In this document: in pieces, positions 20,860 through 32,640 of the stretch
Layout: every line of letters starts with the position of its first letter
How positions within the stretch are numbered: position 1 is the first letter of the stretch
From: Amphiura filiformis
Taxonomy: Eukaryota > Echinodermata > Ophiuroidea > Amphilepidida > Amphiuridae
Assembly: GCF_039555335.1 (NCBI RefSeq)
Contig: NC_092629.1
Coordinates: forward strand, 33,807,796-33,871,795
Direction: 5' to 3'
DNA: 64,000 bases
Program-made: the position numbers and the translations under genes
Notes under the pieces: model-generated
What the model was told of the DNA's origin: nothing
Seen by the model: only the letters and a program-made list of their open reading frames with translations
Database searches by the model: none

Positions 20860-22065
20860 TTTCTTCTTCTTCTGTCAACCTTTACATTGGCTCTAGCACT
20901 CACATGCTTACATCAATTTTGACCTAACTTGGTCACAATGATCATTGACCGTGCCCCTACTTGTCACATGAAACTCGTGGGGTCAAAGGTCACGCAGGGG
21001 TCACAGGGGTCAAAAACGTGATTTCAACTAAAATGCATCTTCTCCCACAACTTCCGTAGGACAGCGACCCCGCTTGCACACATGCATTGTTATTACCCAG
21101 TGTCTATGTGGTGTACACAGATTTGGGGTCAAAGGTCATTAAGGGTCACTTCCGGTATAAAACGAAAAACCTTCAAAATTTGTATTAGCTAAGTAAAACA
21201 TAGCACAGTAACGGTATGTTCACATATGATCTGCAGTCACCCAATGTATATGTGGTATTTTTTTTACTTGGGGTCAAAGCTCATTAAGGGGTCACTTCCG
21301 GTATAAAAAGAAATACTTTTAAAATGCATCTTCTTCCACAAATTATGTGGGACAGAGACGCCACTTGCACACATGTATTGTTATTACCCAGTGTCTATGG
21401 GGTGTACACAGATTTGGGGTCAAAGGTCATTAAGGGGTCACTTCCGGTAAAAAACGAAATATTAAAAAAAAAATTTATAAGCTAAGTAAAACATGGGACA
21501 GTAACGGTATGTTCACACGTGATCTGCAGTCACCCAATGTATATGTGGTATTTTTTATTTGGGGTCAAATCTCATTAAGGGTCACTTCCGGTATAAAACG
21601 AAATACCTTTAAAATGCATCTTCTTCCACAGATTCTGTAGGACAGTGACGCCACTTGCACACATGCATTGTTATTACCCAGTGTCTATGGGGTGTACACA
21701 GATTTGGGGTCAAAGGTCATTAAGGGGTCACTTCCGGTATAAAACGAAAAACCTTCAAAAATTTTTATTTGCTAAGAAAAACATAGGACAGTAACGGTAT
21801 GTTCACACATGAATTGTGGTTACCCATTTCATATGTGGTATTTTTTTATTTGGGGTCAAATGTCATTAAGGGGTCACTTCCGGTCTGAGACGAAAAACCT
21901 TCAAAATGCCCCTTCTGCTACAAATAACATGGCAAAGTGATGCCACGTGCACACATACATTGACATTAGCCAATGTCTATGGGGTTTTCATATATTTTGG
22001 GGTCAAAGGTCATTAAGGGTCACAACACGGCTGTGTTCGTGGTCTTAGACCACAGCTAAGTCTAG
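20860..22065 (+). mobile_element. Helitron/Helentron-like element 2, head-to-tail with element 1
   Basis: Starts directly after element 1 with the same (TTC)n-TGTCAACC and GCTCTAGCACTCACATGCTT opening, runs through about eight satellite monomers, and ends with the same hairpin (22039-22053) and CTAG (22062-22065). Adjacent same-orientation copies are expected from rolling-circle transposition, though unequal exchange could give the same picture. A pure ATT microsatellite follows immediately. Confidence 0.68.
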
Positions 22066-22083
22066 TTATTATTATTATTATTA

Positions 22084-22160
<77 letters not shown>

Positions 22161-22171
22161 TTTTTATTATT
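22066..22171 (+). repeat. ATT microsatellite
   Basis: About 100 bases of (TTA)n with a few T interruptions, abutting the CTAG end of the second Helitron-like element. The poly-isoleucine frame it produces is not a gene. Confidence 0.95.
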
Positions 22172-22194
22172 CCTCGCGCCGGTAGGCGCGAGGT

Positions 22195-23485
22195 TATGGT
22201 TGGCTAAGCAGGTCATAACGTGTACTAATACGTGTATTCGAAATTTCGAATACGCGTAATGGAATAAACCAATCAGCGTTTAGATTCGAGAACGTGGGTT
22301 ACAATTTCGACCTCGTGAGACTGCCCGCATGTGATATCAACGCAATTGGCACTTGTCCTCGTGCACTAATAACAAACTTAATAATCAAAAGGCTTATAAT
22401 TATTATAAGAATAAACTATAAGAAGCGGGAGAAGAATATGAATGAAGATTATTTTGAAACGGACCCGATATAGCATTCATTTCTACATACTTACAAAGTA
22501 TGATGTTTTGCATAACTTTTATTTTGCATAAATAAACACCGCACGATGTGTGCATACTACCAAATTACTGACCCTCATCATTTATTAGACATAATCATCC
22601 CTGAAAACAGAAACATACAGTCATGCAGCGTACACTTAAGTGTGAAACATGTGTTTGAACCTGAGGTAGGCCTAGTTTCAGGTTTGAACATGAACACTAA
22701 CTTATGCAGGATACACCCCATGCAGCCTACGCCTATACGGTAGGTCTGACCAAACACGGAGAACTGAGTTGAAGGTCACTCTGTATATTTGTCTTGTACC
22801 TGACCAGCATGCAAATCCCTCAGAATTAATAGACAACCGCAGGTCAAGGCTGTGTATGTCTTGTTCGGTATCGGCCGCTTTAGGGGCAGCATACGGTCAC
22901 TGTTCTAATATTCTCTACTTTCAAAGAATAAGTCATATTATATGTAGCCTAGCCTAATACTTTAGGATTCAGTGTGGAGACACTGAGATACAGATATTGC
23001 TAATTCATTTGTTACATACACTATCCGCAGTTTAAAATGTTTTTATTCCATAACGGAAAAAATGTATTCCACATAGAATAAAGTTGGTACTATATAAGAG
23101 TGGAGTGTATCCTATCTATTTTTTGCTACATCAGAAAATATTTCAACACGGAATAAATGCATTTTAATTCCCCCAAGGGAATTTTTGAAAAAGCATTTTG
23201 TAATAAAGGAAGCCGACTTTATTCTCTGATCTTTTAGCATGTTCTGTTCATTCCCGTCATTTCTTACAAAAGCGGCGTGATGTAGCACGGTGAGGATTAA
23301 AATTATCTCAGAATTTTTATCTGCAGTGAACGAGGTTGTTTACGTGCCTCCATTTAAATACACGGGCTTTAAAATTTCCCTCCCACGTTCTCGAAACTCA
23401 ACGCTGATTGGTCTGTTCCATTGCGCGTATTCGAAATTTCGAATACACGTATTAATGAACGTTATGATCTGTTTAGCCAACCATA
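22195..23485. mobile_element. 1.29-kb element with ~104-bp terminal inverted repeats
   Basis: Arms 22195-22298 and 23382-23485 are inverted copies at roughly 85-90 percent identity by eye. Both carry TATGGTTGGCTAA, CATAACG, a perfect palindrome ATTCGAAATTTCGAAT, AATCAGCGTT and CGAGAACGTGGG. The interior has only short frames with no recognised domain. The target duplication is not clear, so the superfamily is open. Confidence 0.75.
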
Positions 23486-23831
23486 CGAGGTATTAGTGTT
23501 TACTTCTGAATCGAACGTGGGGACATGGGGAAAGCCTGAATATAGTAAATTATATTTACCTTCATTTGAATATTTATGATACTTTCATCAAAACAAATAT
23601 TCAAGCGATGATAGTGTGTAATATAAAAAATATAAAATGTCACTATTTTCAGAGAAAATAGTGTTTTTAGACAAAACGATATTTTGTTTTCTGCATAGAG
23701 GTTGATTTACTAATTGCACTGAGCATGCGTGGTGATAAATTGGCAAGAAATTCTTTCTGTTTGGGGTGTTTGATAAAATTCCCTTTAAAGGGAAAGCTTC
23801 CTGGAAAGCTTAAGCAACATAATACGTCACT
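23486..23831. other. Non-coding spacer
   Basis: AT-rich spacer between the inverted-repeat element and the 120-bp satellite. At 23780-23800 a small palindromic AAAGGGAAAGCTTCC-like block is visible. Nothing else is recognised. Confidence 0.45.
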
Positions 23832-25370
23832 AACTTTGTCCGATCGGGCTCAAATTTGGTGGGTGGAATCCTTGATACGAGGGGAATATATGCCCGAAAT
23901 AAAATTGAGGTCAAGCGAGGTCAAAGGTCATTACGGAGGGGTCAAATTTCAAACTTTGTCCGATCGGGCTCAAATTTGGTGGGTGGAATCCTTGATACGA
24001 GGGAATATATGCCCGAAATAAAATTGAGGTCAAGCGAGGTCAAAGGTCATTACGGAGAGGTCAAATTTAAAACTTTGTCCGATCTGGCTCAAATTTGGTG
24101 GGTGGAATCCTTGATACGAGGGGAATATATGCCCGAAATAAAATTGAGGTCAAGCGAGGTCAAAGGTCATTACGGAGGGGTCAAATTTCAAACTTTGTCC
24201 GATCGGGCTCAAACTTGGTGGGTGGAATCCTTGATACGAGGGGATTACATGCCCGAAATAAAATCGATGTCAACCAAGGTCAAAGGTCATTACGGAGGGG
24301 TCAAATTTCAAACTTTGTCCGATCGGGCTCAAATTTGGTGGGTGGAATCCTTGATACGAGGGGAATATATGCCAGAAATAAAATTGAGGTCAAGCAAGGT
24401 CAAAGGTCATTACGGAGGGGTCAAATTTCAAACTTTGTCCGATCGGGCTCAAATTTGGTGGGTGGAATCCTTGATACGAGGGGAATATATGCCCGAAATA
24501 AAATTGAGGTCAAGCGAGGTCAAAGGTCATTACGGAGGGGTCAAATTTCAAACTTTGTCCGATCGGCCTCAAATTTGGTGGGTGGAATCCTTGATACGAG
24601 GGGAATATATGCCCGAAATAAAATTGAGGTCAAGCGAGGTCAAAGGTCATTACGGAGAGGTCAAATTTAAAACTTTGTCCGATCTGGCTCAAATTTGGTG
24701 GGTGGAATCCTTGATACGAGGGGAATATATGCCCGAAATAAAATTGAGGTCAAGCGAGGTCAAAGGTCATTACGGAGGGTCAAATTTCAAACTTTGTCCG
24801 ATCGGGCTCAAACTTGGTGGGTGGAATCCTTGATACGAGGGGATTACATGCCCGAAATAAAATCGATGTCAACCAAGGTCAAAGGTCATTACGGAGGGGT
24901 CAAATTTCAAACTTTGTCCGATCGGGCTCAAACTTGGTGGGTGGAATCCTTGATACGAGGGGATTACATGCCCGAAATAAAATCGAGGTCAACCAAGGTC
25001 AAAGGTCATTACGGAGGGGTCAAATTTCAAACTTTGTCCGATCGGGCTCAAATTTGGTGGGTGGAATCCATGATACGAGGGGAATATATGCCCGAAATAA
25101 AATTGAGGTCAAGCGAGGTCAAAGGTCATTACGGAGGGGTCAAATTTCAAACTTTGTCCGATCGGGCTCAAACTTGGTGGGTGGAATCCTTGATATGAGG
25201 GGATTACATGCCCGAAATAAAATCGAGGTCAACCAAAGTCAAAGGTCATTACGGAGGGGTCAAATTTCAAACTTTGTTCGATCGGGCTCAAATTTGGTGG
25301 GTGGAATCCTTGATACGAAGGGAATATATGCCCGAAATAAAATTGAGGTCAAGCGAGGTCAAAGGTCAAG
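23832..25370 (+). repeat. 120-bp satellite, about 12.8 copies
   Basis: Head-to-tail units open with TTTGTCCGATCGGGCTCAAA and contain TTGGTGGGTGGAATCC, a GATACGAGGGG block and AGGTCAAGCGAGGTCAAAGG. There are two unit types: one with GGAATATATGCCCG, the other with GGATTACATGCCCG and CAACCAAGG. A 5-unit (600-bp) block is duplicated: the rare variant GAGAGGTCAAATTTAAAAC occurs at about 24055 and again at about 24655. Because 120 is divisible by 3, frames up to 325 codons stay open across it. Unit-length identity at DNA level and the one-base loss near 24779 argue against a protein. Confidence 0.95.
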
Positions 25371-25839
25371 TTATAAGAAAAATCATAAAATTTGGGTCCC
25401 TATTTTCAAGGTTACCTATTTCTCCAATGCTTAAGCAATGAAATATACGTCACTTATACGTTGAACACGGATCGATTGGCGCGAGGTTCATATTGGTGCG
25501 TATGCACCAAATATGTATCTTGTTATTATTGGTGGTGGTGGTGGTGGTGGTGGTCCGAGTAGCATTTTAATTGTGTTCTTTTATCGCTCGGGATTTTAAA
25601 AAAAATAGTGAATGCGAAGAACCAATTTTGCTCCAAAAACAATAGCAAACAAACTTAAACATTTTGTCGAAGTTTTGGCTTATAACTTGAGAAAGGTACA
25701 CCACAGATATAACAAACTATACTTTTTCTGAATCCTTATGACCAGAGAAATACTGTGGTATACTTTGGGTTTTTTCAAAAGATTGAAGCAATTTTGAAAT
25801 TTGGCCCCTGTATGACCTTTTCTACCTTTCCACCAAGTA
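25371..25839. other. Non-coding spacer with GGT microsatellite
   Basis: A (GGT)n run of about nine units lies at 25527-25553, preceded by a small TTGGTGCGTATGCACCAA palindrome at about 25492-25509. The remainder is AT-rich with no recognised feature. Confidence 0.6.
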
Positions 25840-26213
25840 TTAAGGGTAGACAGGGTATTGTTGGTCGAAACAGCCAAAAAAAATCGATTTTTATTGTCTA
25901 AATCAATATATTAGTGAAAAATAACACTTTGATGTTTTGCAAAAGTTCATTCTACAAATCATATACGTTGAAAACTTGCTTAATTTATTGTTGTTAATGA
26001 GTTATGTACATTTTACAAAAGTGTTGTTGTTTTAGCCCTCTTTACAACATAACTCAAGAACCACAGGACCTATAAAAGCATTTCTGTGATATTTGAATTC
26101 TTCTACACGCTCGCAAGGAAATGAACAATGCAATTTTTGCCGAAACTCACTACCATTCGCAAGATGTTGTGAACTACCAAATCGCAACACTTTAAAATTG
26201 TGTATTACCTTAA
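25840..26213 (-). mobile_element. TTAA-flanked MITE (family P3), copy 1
   Basis: TTAA lies at 25840-25843 and 26210-26213. Relative to the copies at 51.0 and 56.5 kb it is inverted. Shared words, read in the copy-2 orientation, are AACTACCAAATCG-like at one end, CATAACTCATTAACAACAAT, ACAACAACACTTTTGTAAAA and GACCAACAATACC near the other end. Termini resemble GGTTA and GGGTAGA. No coding capacity. Confidence 0.82.
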
Positions 26214-26259
26214 GTATTCTTTTGGTATGATGTTAGGCAAATTCACTATAATATGAGCA

Positions 26260-26500
26260 CAATAATCACTATTGACCACAAGAGCCTCATCCCAATGGCA
26301 TAGTCCAATAACTTCAATTACATACTCATAGTTCAAAATTTGACCTCAAGTTTGAGTTTTTGTACCCAAATCTTCAAAGGTCATTCAATGAATGTATAAA
26401 TGTATTGGGGTTAAAGAACTGTTCCCCTGATAGATGAGCATGTTGTGGATCCTAGTGAACATGGTGAATGTGAACTCCAGGAAAGCATCTTAATGTCTAA
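26260..26500 (+). repeat. Dispersed repeat, partner at 35.93 kb
   Basis: Shares with 35925-36125 GGTTTTTGTACCCAAAT-like, TTCAAAGGTCATTCAA, TTGGGGTTAAAGAACTG and ATGAGCATGTTGTGGATCC in the same order and orientation. Class unknown. Confidence 0.7.
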
Positions 26501-27424
26501 ACAGGCTTCAGATATTGTTCGGGGCCAGTGGGGGCACTTCAGTATAAAATGTACAAGGGTGTAGGGCTGACAGTTTTACAGTAAGGGGCTGTCGGTGAGA
26601 GCAAAATTGGGTGACAGATCAAATAGAAATAATTATATGGGGTTTTCGGGTTAAAATGAGTGACTTGGAGGTGGTGGGTCTTTGGGAGCTGACCACAAAC
26701 CGGTAAAGGGGCTCTTTAGAAACTGAAACAGCGAACAACCTTTGGAGCTCCAAACAGTCAAAATCAATTGTCGTTCTTGGCTTTCTGGTTGAATATCGCT
26801 GAAAAAACTCACAAATGTGAGGAATTAGCAATTTAGGAATCTTTTAGAGCTGAAATTATCAAAATAAAGGATCTTTCGGAGCTATATTTTGGTCAATTTT
26901 AAGGGATATTTCTGAGCTGCGAAATCCAAAAAGGGGGTCTTTCCCGGGAGGGGCATACCCGTATGGTCATTTGAGTTAAGTGCCCCCCGACTAAAACAGG
27001 CAAGAGTTAGACTAATCAACCTGTCTGAGTGTCAACGCTACAACAGACGGCCAACAAAAATATAAATTAGTATAAAAAATAATTATGCAAAAGTTGAGGA
27101 AACTTACTAAGTAGTATCCCCGTCCAAGTGGTAGTTCCAGGCCAATTCCGAATAGGTGAGGTATAAACACACGTAGTGCAATTAGGAGTACTATTATAAT
27201 AGTAGCACAAACTTTGTGGTTTCGACTACGATAGAGCATAGAAGTAGTGGATAGAGCCAATCCAAAGTCTGAGTGATATATTGTACGTAGGTTTAGAGCA
27301 GGGGGATGATACTAAATTCACGGTTTTTTGTATTAGGAACGCATGCCTATGACGATTTTTGTTGGTTTGCCCTCAACAAAATGAGGTCAGGTATTTGTTT
27401 GTTTTATTTCTTCTTATTTCTTCT
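26501..27424. other. Non-coding stretch, nothing recognised
   Basis: Mixed-composition DNA with short frames on the minus strand (26619-26831, 27012-27260) that show no domain and have no supporting splice context. No repeat partner was found in the window. Confidence 0.4.
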
Positions 27425-29015
27425 TACTTAGCAGTGTACTTCGGGTATATAAATGCGCTTTTATAAATGCGCACGTGACATCTACAAGTCGCCATATCGT
27501 ATTCAACGATGTAAGGTACCCGGATGTACACAAACTCCCCATGCAAAAGTATAGACGAAAGTGACAGGCCGCAAGGAAAATTGTTCTTGCAAAATAGTGG
27601 CATTTATTGCAAAGGGCAAAATAATTTTACCCGAAAGATAAACTCTTTATTTGCGTTTTCCATTACGGAAAAAAAGAAAAGCTAGATATAGCTAATATAA
27701 AAACTTATATTTTCATTGTTTTGTGCTAAATGGGCGTGCCAATTGCCCATATCGATGACGTAATGGGATTCTTACAGGCATTAAAGGGCATATCTATTGC
27801 AAAAACAAGTTTAACTACATTCGAAGAGAATAATTATTACATTAGAAGTTGACACTCGTTGCAATTTTTTTATTCGTATTTCTCCTGAAAAAAGAGAAAT
27901 TGTGTTTGTTAATTCTGCCTCGTACACCTATTTACGGTCCTTCCCCCGCTTGAAGCAAAATTGATTTCCATGGCAGGAGACTGGTGACGTCACATTAAAT
28001 GAAGAGTCATGTTATATACACAACCCTGGATATGAGCTCTCTTGACATTCAGTCATGTGTATAATATGCGACCTTGTTCCACGAGAAATCGGGAAGGTTC
28101 GAACAAAAGGCCACTGAAATTGTTTATTTGCATAATAAATACAATATCGATATACATCACGCTCAAGTTCTAAAATTGCACCGTAAAATTGGTCTAAAAT
28201 GTTTTTTATTGTTTTGGCCAAATATTTCTTTAAAACATGATATACATATAAATAGTAATACGGTATCACAATTTACTAATATATAAAAAAGAAGCGGATG
28301 ATTTTATCCATATGTTTAAAAACCATCAAATTTGTAACACTTGATTAGACTTTTTTTCTAAGGACAACAACAGTTTACGTTCTGTGCATTGAGAGCATTT
28401 ACAGTCCCTTCTTTCAAAGCAGGCACATCTCATTTCATGACCTCAACACGGGTGATGGAATTCAGTTTAAAATCTCCGCTAAGGCCGCTTCGTAAATCAA
28501 GCCAACAGGGATACAGCTATGGCTGCCATTGAGGTGTAGGAATGCGTGAAATTGGATTTGTCTATAGATATGTCAACTTGGCAGCGTTAATACATTCTGA
28601 TGTGTAATCGATCAGCAAGAGCATTCAATTTACTTAAATGAAGCGCCTAAAGTCAGGTGGATGATAAAGAAGTGTACATCGACAGCTAAAGCCTCCTTTA
28701 TAGACACCTTTATTTGAAACAATGGTACCACTTTTATGGCAAATGAAATCGGCATCAAAGGAACAATGCGTTACGTACTATTGCTTCTCCCTCGATATCA
28801 ATTATCCTTGCAAATTAGCATCGAACCTCCAGTCAATGTTCCTTGCCAGTGCTAGCCACGAAACAAGGTCACAACAGTAGCCACTCCTCAATGGTCTTCA
28901 TTTCAGTGATTGACATTGAGTTTCAATGATGTAATGCAAATATGGCACTGACCATCTGGTCACGTGGGCATTTATAAAAGCGCATTAATATATATACCCG
29001 AAGGACACTGCTTAG
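27425..29015. repeat. Pair of ~55-bp inverted repeats 1.5 kb apart, possible element
   Basis: 27425-27480 (CTTAGCAGTGTACTTCGGGT and ATGCGCTTTTATAAATGCG) is the inverted counterpart of about 28965-29015. Both arms end in a CACGTGAC word on the inner side. The interior is non-coding and includes the dispersed repeat at 28565. It may be a 1.6-kb non-autonomous DNA element. No target duplication was identified. Confidence 0.5.
28565..28775 (+). repeat. Dispersed repeat, partner at 49.78-50.13 kb
   Basis: Both copies contain TACATTCTRATGTGTAATCG, AAGAGCATTCAATTTA, CGACAGCTAAAGCCTCCTT, GAAACAATGGTACCACTTTT and AATCGGCATCAAA. The partner has about 150 extra bases between the last blocks. Confidence 0.75.
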
Positions 29016-31109
29016 CCCATGTGATTGAAGTCACCACATATTATGGTGTTGAAGAAAATAAAAACGCCCTCTAGTAAGGTCACGACGGCTGGAAAGGGGT
29101 CAACTTCTATGATACCATCAGGCACCAGTGATTTGGGTTTTTTTTTCCAAAAAGACTTCTTCTTTGATAAGGGAATGATTTTTTTGTTGCTATAGTAATG
29201 TAGAAATTAGCAATCTGCACTAATCAGACTTAACTCCTGGGATGAATTATTGATTTTATAAGTAGGTAAAGAAAATTACACAATATTGACTACGGTTTTT
29301 GTAAACCTACGTTAAATCCACACCATTGATTTACACACAATTAAACAATGCAAAATGCAAACAAACATTTTTAATTGATAATGCCTTATTCTTCACCAAT
29401 CTCCTCACTGACAGAACCTTGATATAACCTATATACAATATAACAAATATTAATGCAACTGGAACGATCTTTCAACTGGCAAAGATAACCTTTGACCTGT
29501 AATTTATTACAGGTCAAAACATATGATGTCATCAATGGTGTGTAAAACTACGATGTCAGAGTAAACCAATAAAACCACCAATGAACCAAATTTTTACCAA
29601 GTCTGACTGGTCACATGTTGCAGTGACGTGGCCTTGAAATCGCGTGGGCTAGCTTTTTAAGGTTCGTTAATACCGGGTACCATTGGTTTTCTTTGGGTTT
29701 TTCTTTTCATTTATCATGCAGCATAAAGCTGTCCCTTTTATAAGCAACGCCACAAAGCTACATCATTCTATAACCACTCACAACGAACCTCTCCTTTTTA
29801 CAAACAACGCCTCGTAGCTCATTTTTCTTTGCTCATTGTAGACATTGTTCTTTCTTTACATTTTTCTCAATTTCTATACCACTGTTTTTACTGTCTTTTA
29901 TCTTTTCATTTACAAGCAACGCCGGGAAGCTACACCTTTTTAAAATCACTCACAACTTCGACCACGCGAAGCTCATCTCTCCTTTTTTACAAGCAACGCC
30001 GCAACGCCGTCGTTCTTTTTCTTTCCTCATTCGTTCTTTCTTTCCATATCTCTTTCTCCATTATCATTGTTTCATCACAATACTATCATGATTATATGCC
30101 TACTATAAACATTCTAATTCCATTCAATCATGCAGTTACTGTAAATAATCTCAGGTCCTAATAAACACATAATAAAATATTTACAAACACAAAGTGCAAA
30201 GTACCAAAATTATCAAGTTTAATGCCAAAGTTGTTTACAGAACAATGTCCTGTTCAATGATCACGAATTTAAAGTATACAGAGGCAATGTCGGGCCATTG
30301 TTAAAGTACGCAGATGAATCAACAACCAAATTCAATATTTTGGAGCGGTTATAAAAACGAACCTGCAAGATAGTCTTTGGCACTAATTATAATGATGCGC
30401 GTAAGGTGTGCCACCTTGAGGAAGGGTCATTGTCGATGGTTTGCCGAAGTAAATTAAGTTGGCTTAATAAGTTGTATTTTGACTATTTTCGCTCGAACTT
30501 CTTATCTCCATTTCGCCATTGACCTGACTTGACCTTTCGAGGGAATTTAGTAGACTTTCTTACCCGTTGTTTTTGTTATCCTTTGAAAAGTGAACTTAGA
30601 CGTAGAGAGTGCGAAAATGCCCACCAGCGGTAATCGGGTTTTTTTTTCAGTTCCCATTTTTTCTGATCGTGTGGTTCAGCGGTTCCTGAAAATGGGAAGG
30701 GTAATGTCACGGGACACTAACTTAAAAGGGCACTTTGTGATCTAAAGCATCATCCCCCACATTTCTCTAAAAAAGTTGAGATTTTGACACCACTGGAAAC
30801 CACAAATATTTCATGCAGATTTACTCGTTTAGCAAAAATATCGTGAAATTTGAATTACGTTCTGGTACACCAGAACGAAATTACAACACATTGTCTATGG
30901 AGCAGTGTAATACACATACATGATCAGCAAACGCAAAATCAGAATCAACTGAACTATTGCTCCTTCGGTTGTGCTACGGTACGATCCTTTGAATTGTGTG
31001 CACAACCATCCCGCACGCCGTGTACGTACTGTGTTATGAACATCGCATATGTGTTCGACCAATATTTCCATTGTAATAATAACCCGTCTTAATAAGACGG
31101 TTCATTTCC
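29016..31109. other. Non-coding stretch, weak internal repetition
   Basis: At 29735-30010 the word ACAAGCAACGCC with CTCTCCTTTTTACAA recurs four times at irregular spacing, next to AGCTACA and CACTCACAAC words, suggesting a degenerate tandem repeat. A 12-bp hairpin TTTGACCTGTAA/TTACAGGTCAAA lies at 29490-29518. The frame at 29829-30161 is a by-product of pyrimidine richness. No gene was found. Confidence 0.4.
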
Positions 31110-31241
31110 CGGATTTTGATGAAAACTACAGCACATAAAGTGTTGATATTTGCAGGGTATCTTAGTTTACTACTTAAGGTACATTACAAACGTGTAAAAA
31201 ACAGAATTAAAAAAAAATATTGAGGGCGTCCTCTTCAGCAG
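31110..31241 (+). repeat. Dispersed repeat, partner at 18.42 kb
   Basis: Same block as at 18420-18580, ending GAGGGCGTCCTCTTCAGCA and running directly into the ATT microsatellite. Confidence 0.7.
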
Positions 31242-31242
31242 G

Positions 31243-31256
31243 AATTATTATTATTA

Positions 31257-31311
<55 letters not shown>

Positions 31312-31314
31312 CAA

Positions 31315-31381
<67 letters not shown>

Positions 31382-31391
31382 GTTATTGTTA

Positions 31392-31426
<35 letters not shown>
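31243..31426 (+). repeat. ATT microsatellite, ~180 bp
   Basis: Nearly pure (ATT)n with ATC and GTT interruptions. The poly-isoleucine frames on both strands are composition artefacts. Confidence 0.97.
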
Positions 31427-32402
31427 TTGTCACTTTGGCCTAACATCAGCTGATTTATGTTTACAGACCAAGCATATCAGTGTACCCTGAACTCAAATAG
31501 ATAAGACGAGTGGGGTGGCGAATTCAAATAATTGTTATCTTATGTCATTACCTTTGTTTCAGCAAGAAACGGCAAAATAATAGATTGATGTATTTACATG
31601 ACTTGACTGTGATTAAATGCTATATTTGTTTTTCCCATATTCACGGCCTAGTACCGAGGCCACATTTCCATATCGTCCTGCTGACTTGCAACTGACTTTA
31701 ATACTATGACCATTCTTGCATTCTAGGCATTCTTGCATTGTTTGTGATGTTTCTAAAATGTGGGAAATAAAAATATGACTTAAACAATGATATTATATGT
31801 AAAATTGTCTGATTCTTTACCGTAAATAATCCTTTTAAATTTGATTCATTTACTTGCCGAAAGAAAAATATCCTTTCCGAGGCGCCACCACTTGTAATGT
31901 AAGGTTGACACTACGGTATGCATACCGAAAAAAAAAACAAGCGCCTCTACACATACACCCCCATTACATTATAGACTTTATTGAGTCGTAGTATCCTCTT
32001 CTTATTACTTTATTAACAAAAAAAGAGGCCGGTCGACTGCATATCCGTCTTTACACGCTTTTCAATACGGAATAAATGCTAACCTCTCGTGACATTCCCA
32101 TTGAAAAGCGTGTAAAGACGGATATGCAGTTTACCGTTCTGATAAGGTTAAGCCAATTGGTAAGCACAAAACCCAGGACATGGCCAACATGCCAGTGCAA
32201 AACAACAGCATGGACCAATGCAGGGAAAACAAAGCAAAAACAAAAAATTACATACAAGAAATGCATAAAAATCATTTAAAAGAGCCAACAAACATGATTA
32301 AACAATGTTCAATTTGAAGTATTTGAGGTCATCCCAAAAGGGCTCTTTCCTACAATTCTATGCAAATAATCAGTTTGCACAAATTGGTACTTAGTTTAAG
32401 CC
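31427..32402. other. Non-coding stretch containing a perfect hairpin
   Basis: Apart from the 30-bp inverted repeat at 32037-32129, no repeat or gene was recognised. Short frames cross the hairpin on both strands. Confidence 0.45.
32037..32129. repeat. Perfect 30-bp inverted repeat, 33-bp loop
   Basis: 32037-32066 (CTGCATATCCGTCTTTACAC at its start) is the exact reverse complement of 32100-32129. It probably represents a tiny foldback element or a long hairpin. No target duplication is clear. Confidence 0.85.
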
Positions 32403-32640
32403 TTAAGGTTGGTCTGAACCCTGGAATTATGGAAACTTTCGGGCCTCATAACTGCTAAATTGTTGGTGTAAAATATATAAAAGTATACATATTTAGAATG
32501 TCAAAGACTTGATAAGTTCATCTGTGAGGTCAAATTTGGGCCAAAATGCCATTTTTGGCCCAAAATCTCAAAAATAACGTTTTTTTGGCACACTTCTTTT
32601 TCGTGCAACGTAACAAAAAAATTCTTGGGCCAATTTTTTT
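32403..32640 (+). mobile_element. Half copy of TTAA foldback family P2
   Basis: Starts at TTAA (32403-32406) with GGTTGGTCTGAACCCTGGAA and follows the left arm of the full element at 46206-46908 for about 230 bases. The right arm is missing. It ends in a T-rich run. Confidence 0.8.

Noticed and set aside
23856..25434. Long open frames (up to 325 codons) in the 120-bp satellite as a 40-residue-repeat protein
   Set aside because: The frame is open because the unit length is divisible by three. All three overlapping frames carry similar repeats, there is no signal or promoter context, and a one-base loss near 24779 shifts the frame without being purged.
29829..30161. 110-residue serine/phenylalanine-rich frame
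   Set aside because: Caused by a pyrimidine-rich degenerate repeat; no domain or splice support.
31207..31453. Poly-isoleucine open frames on both strands
   Set aside because: Pure translation of an ATT microsatellite. The same applies at 22.07-22.2 kb.
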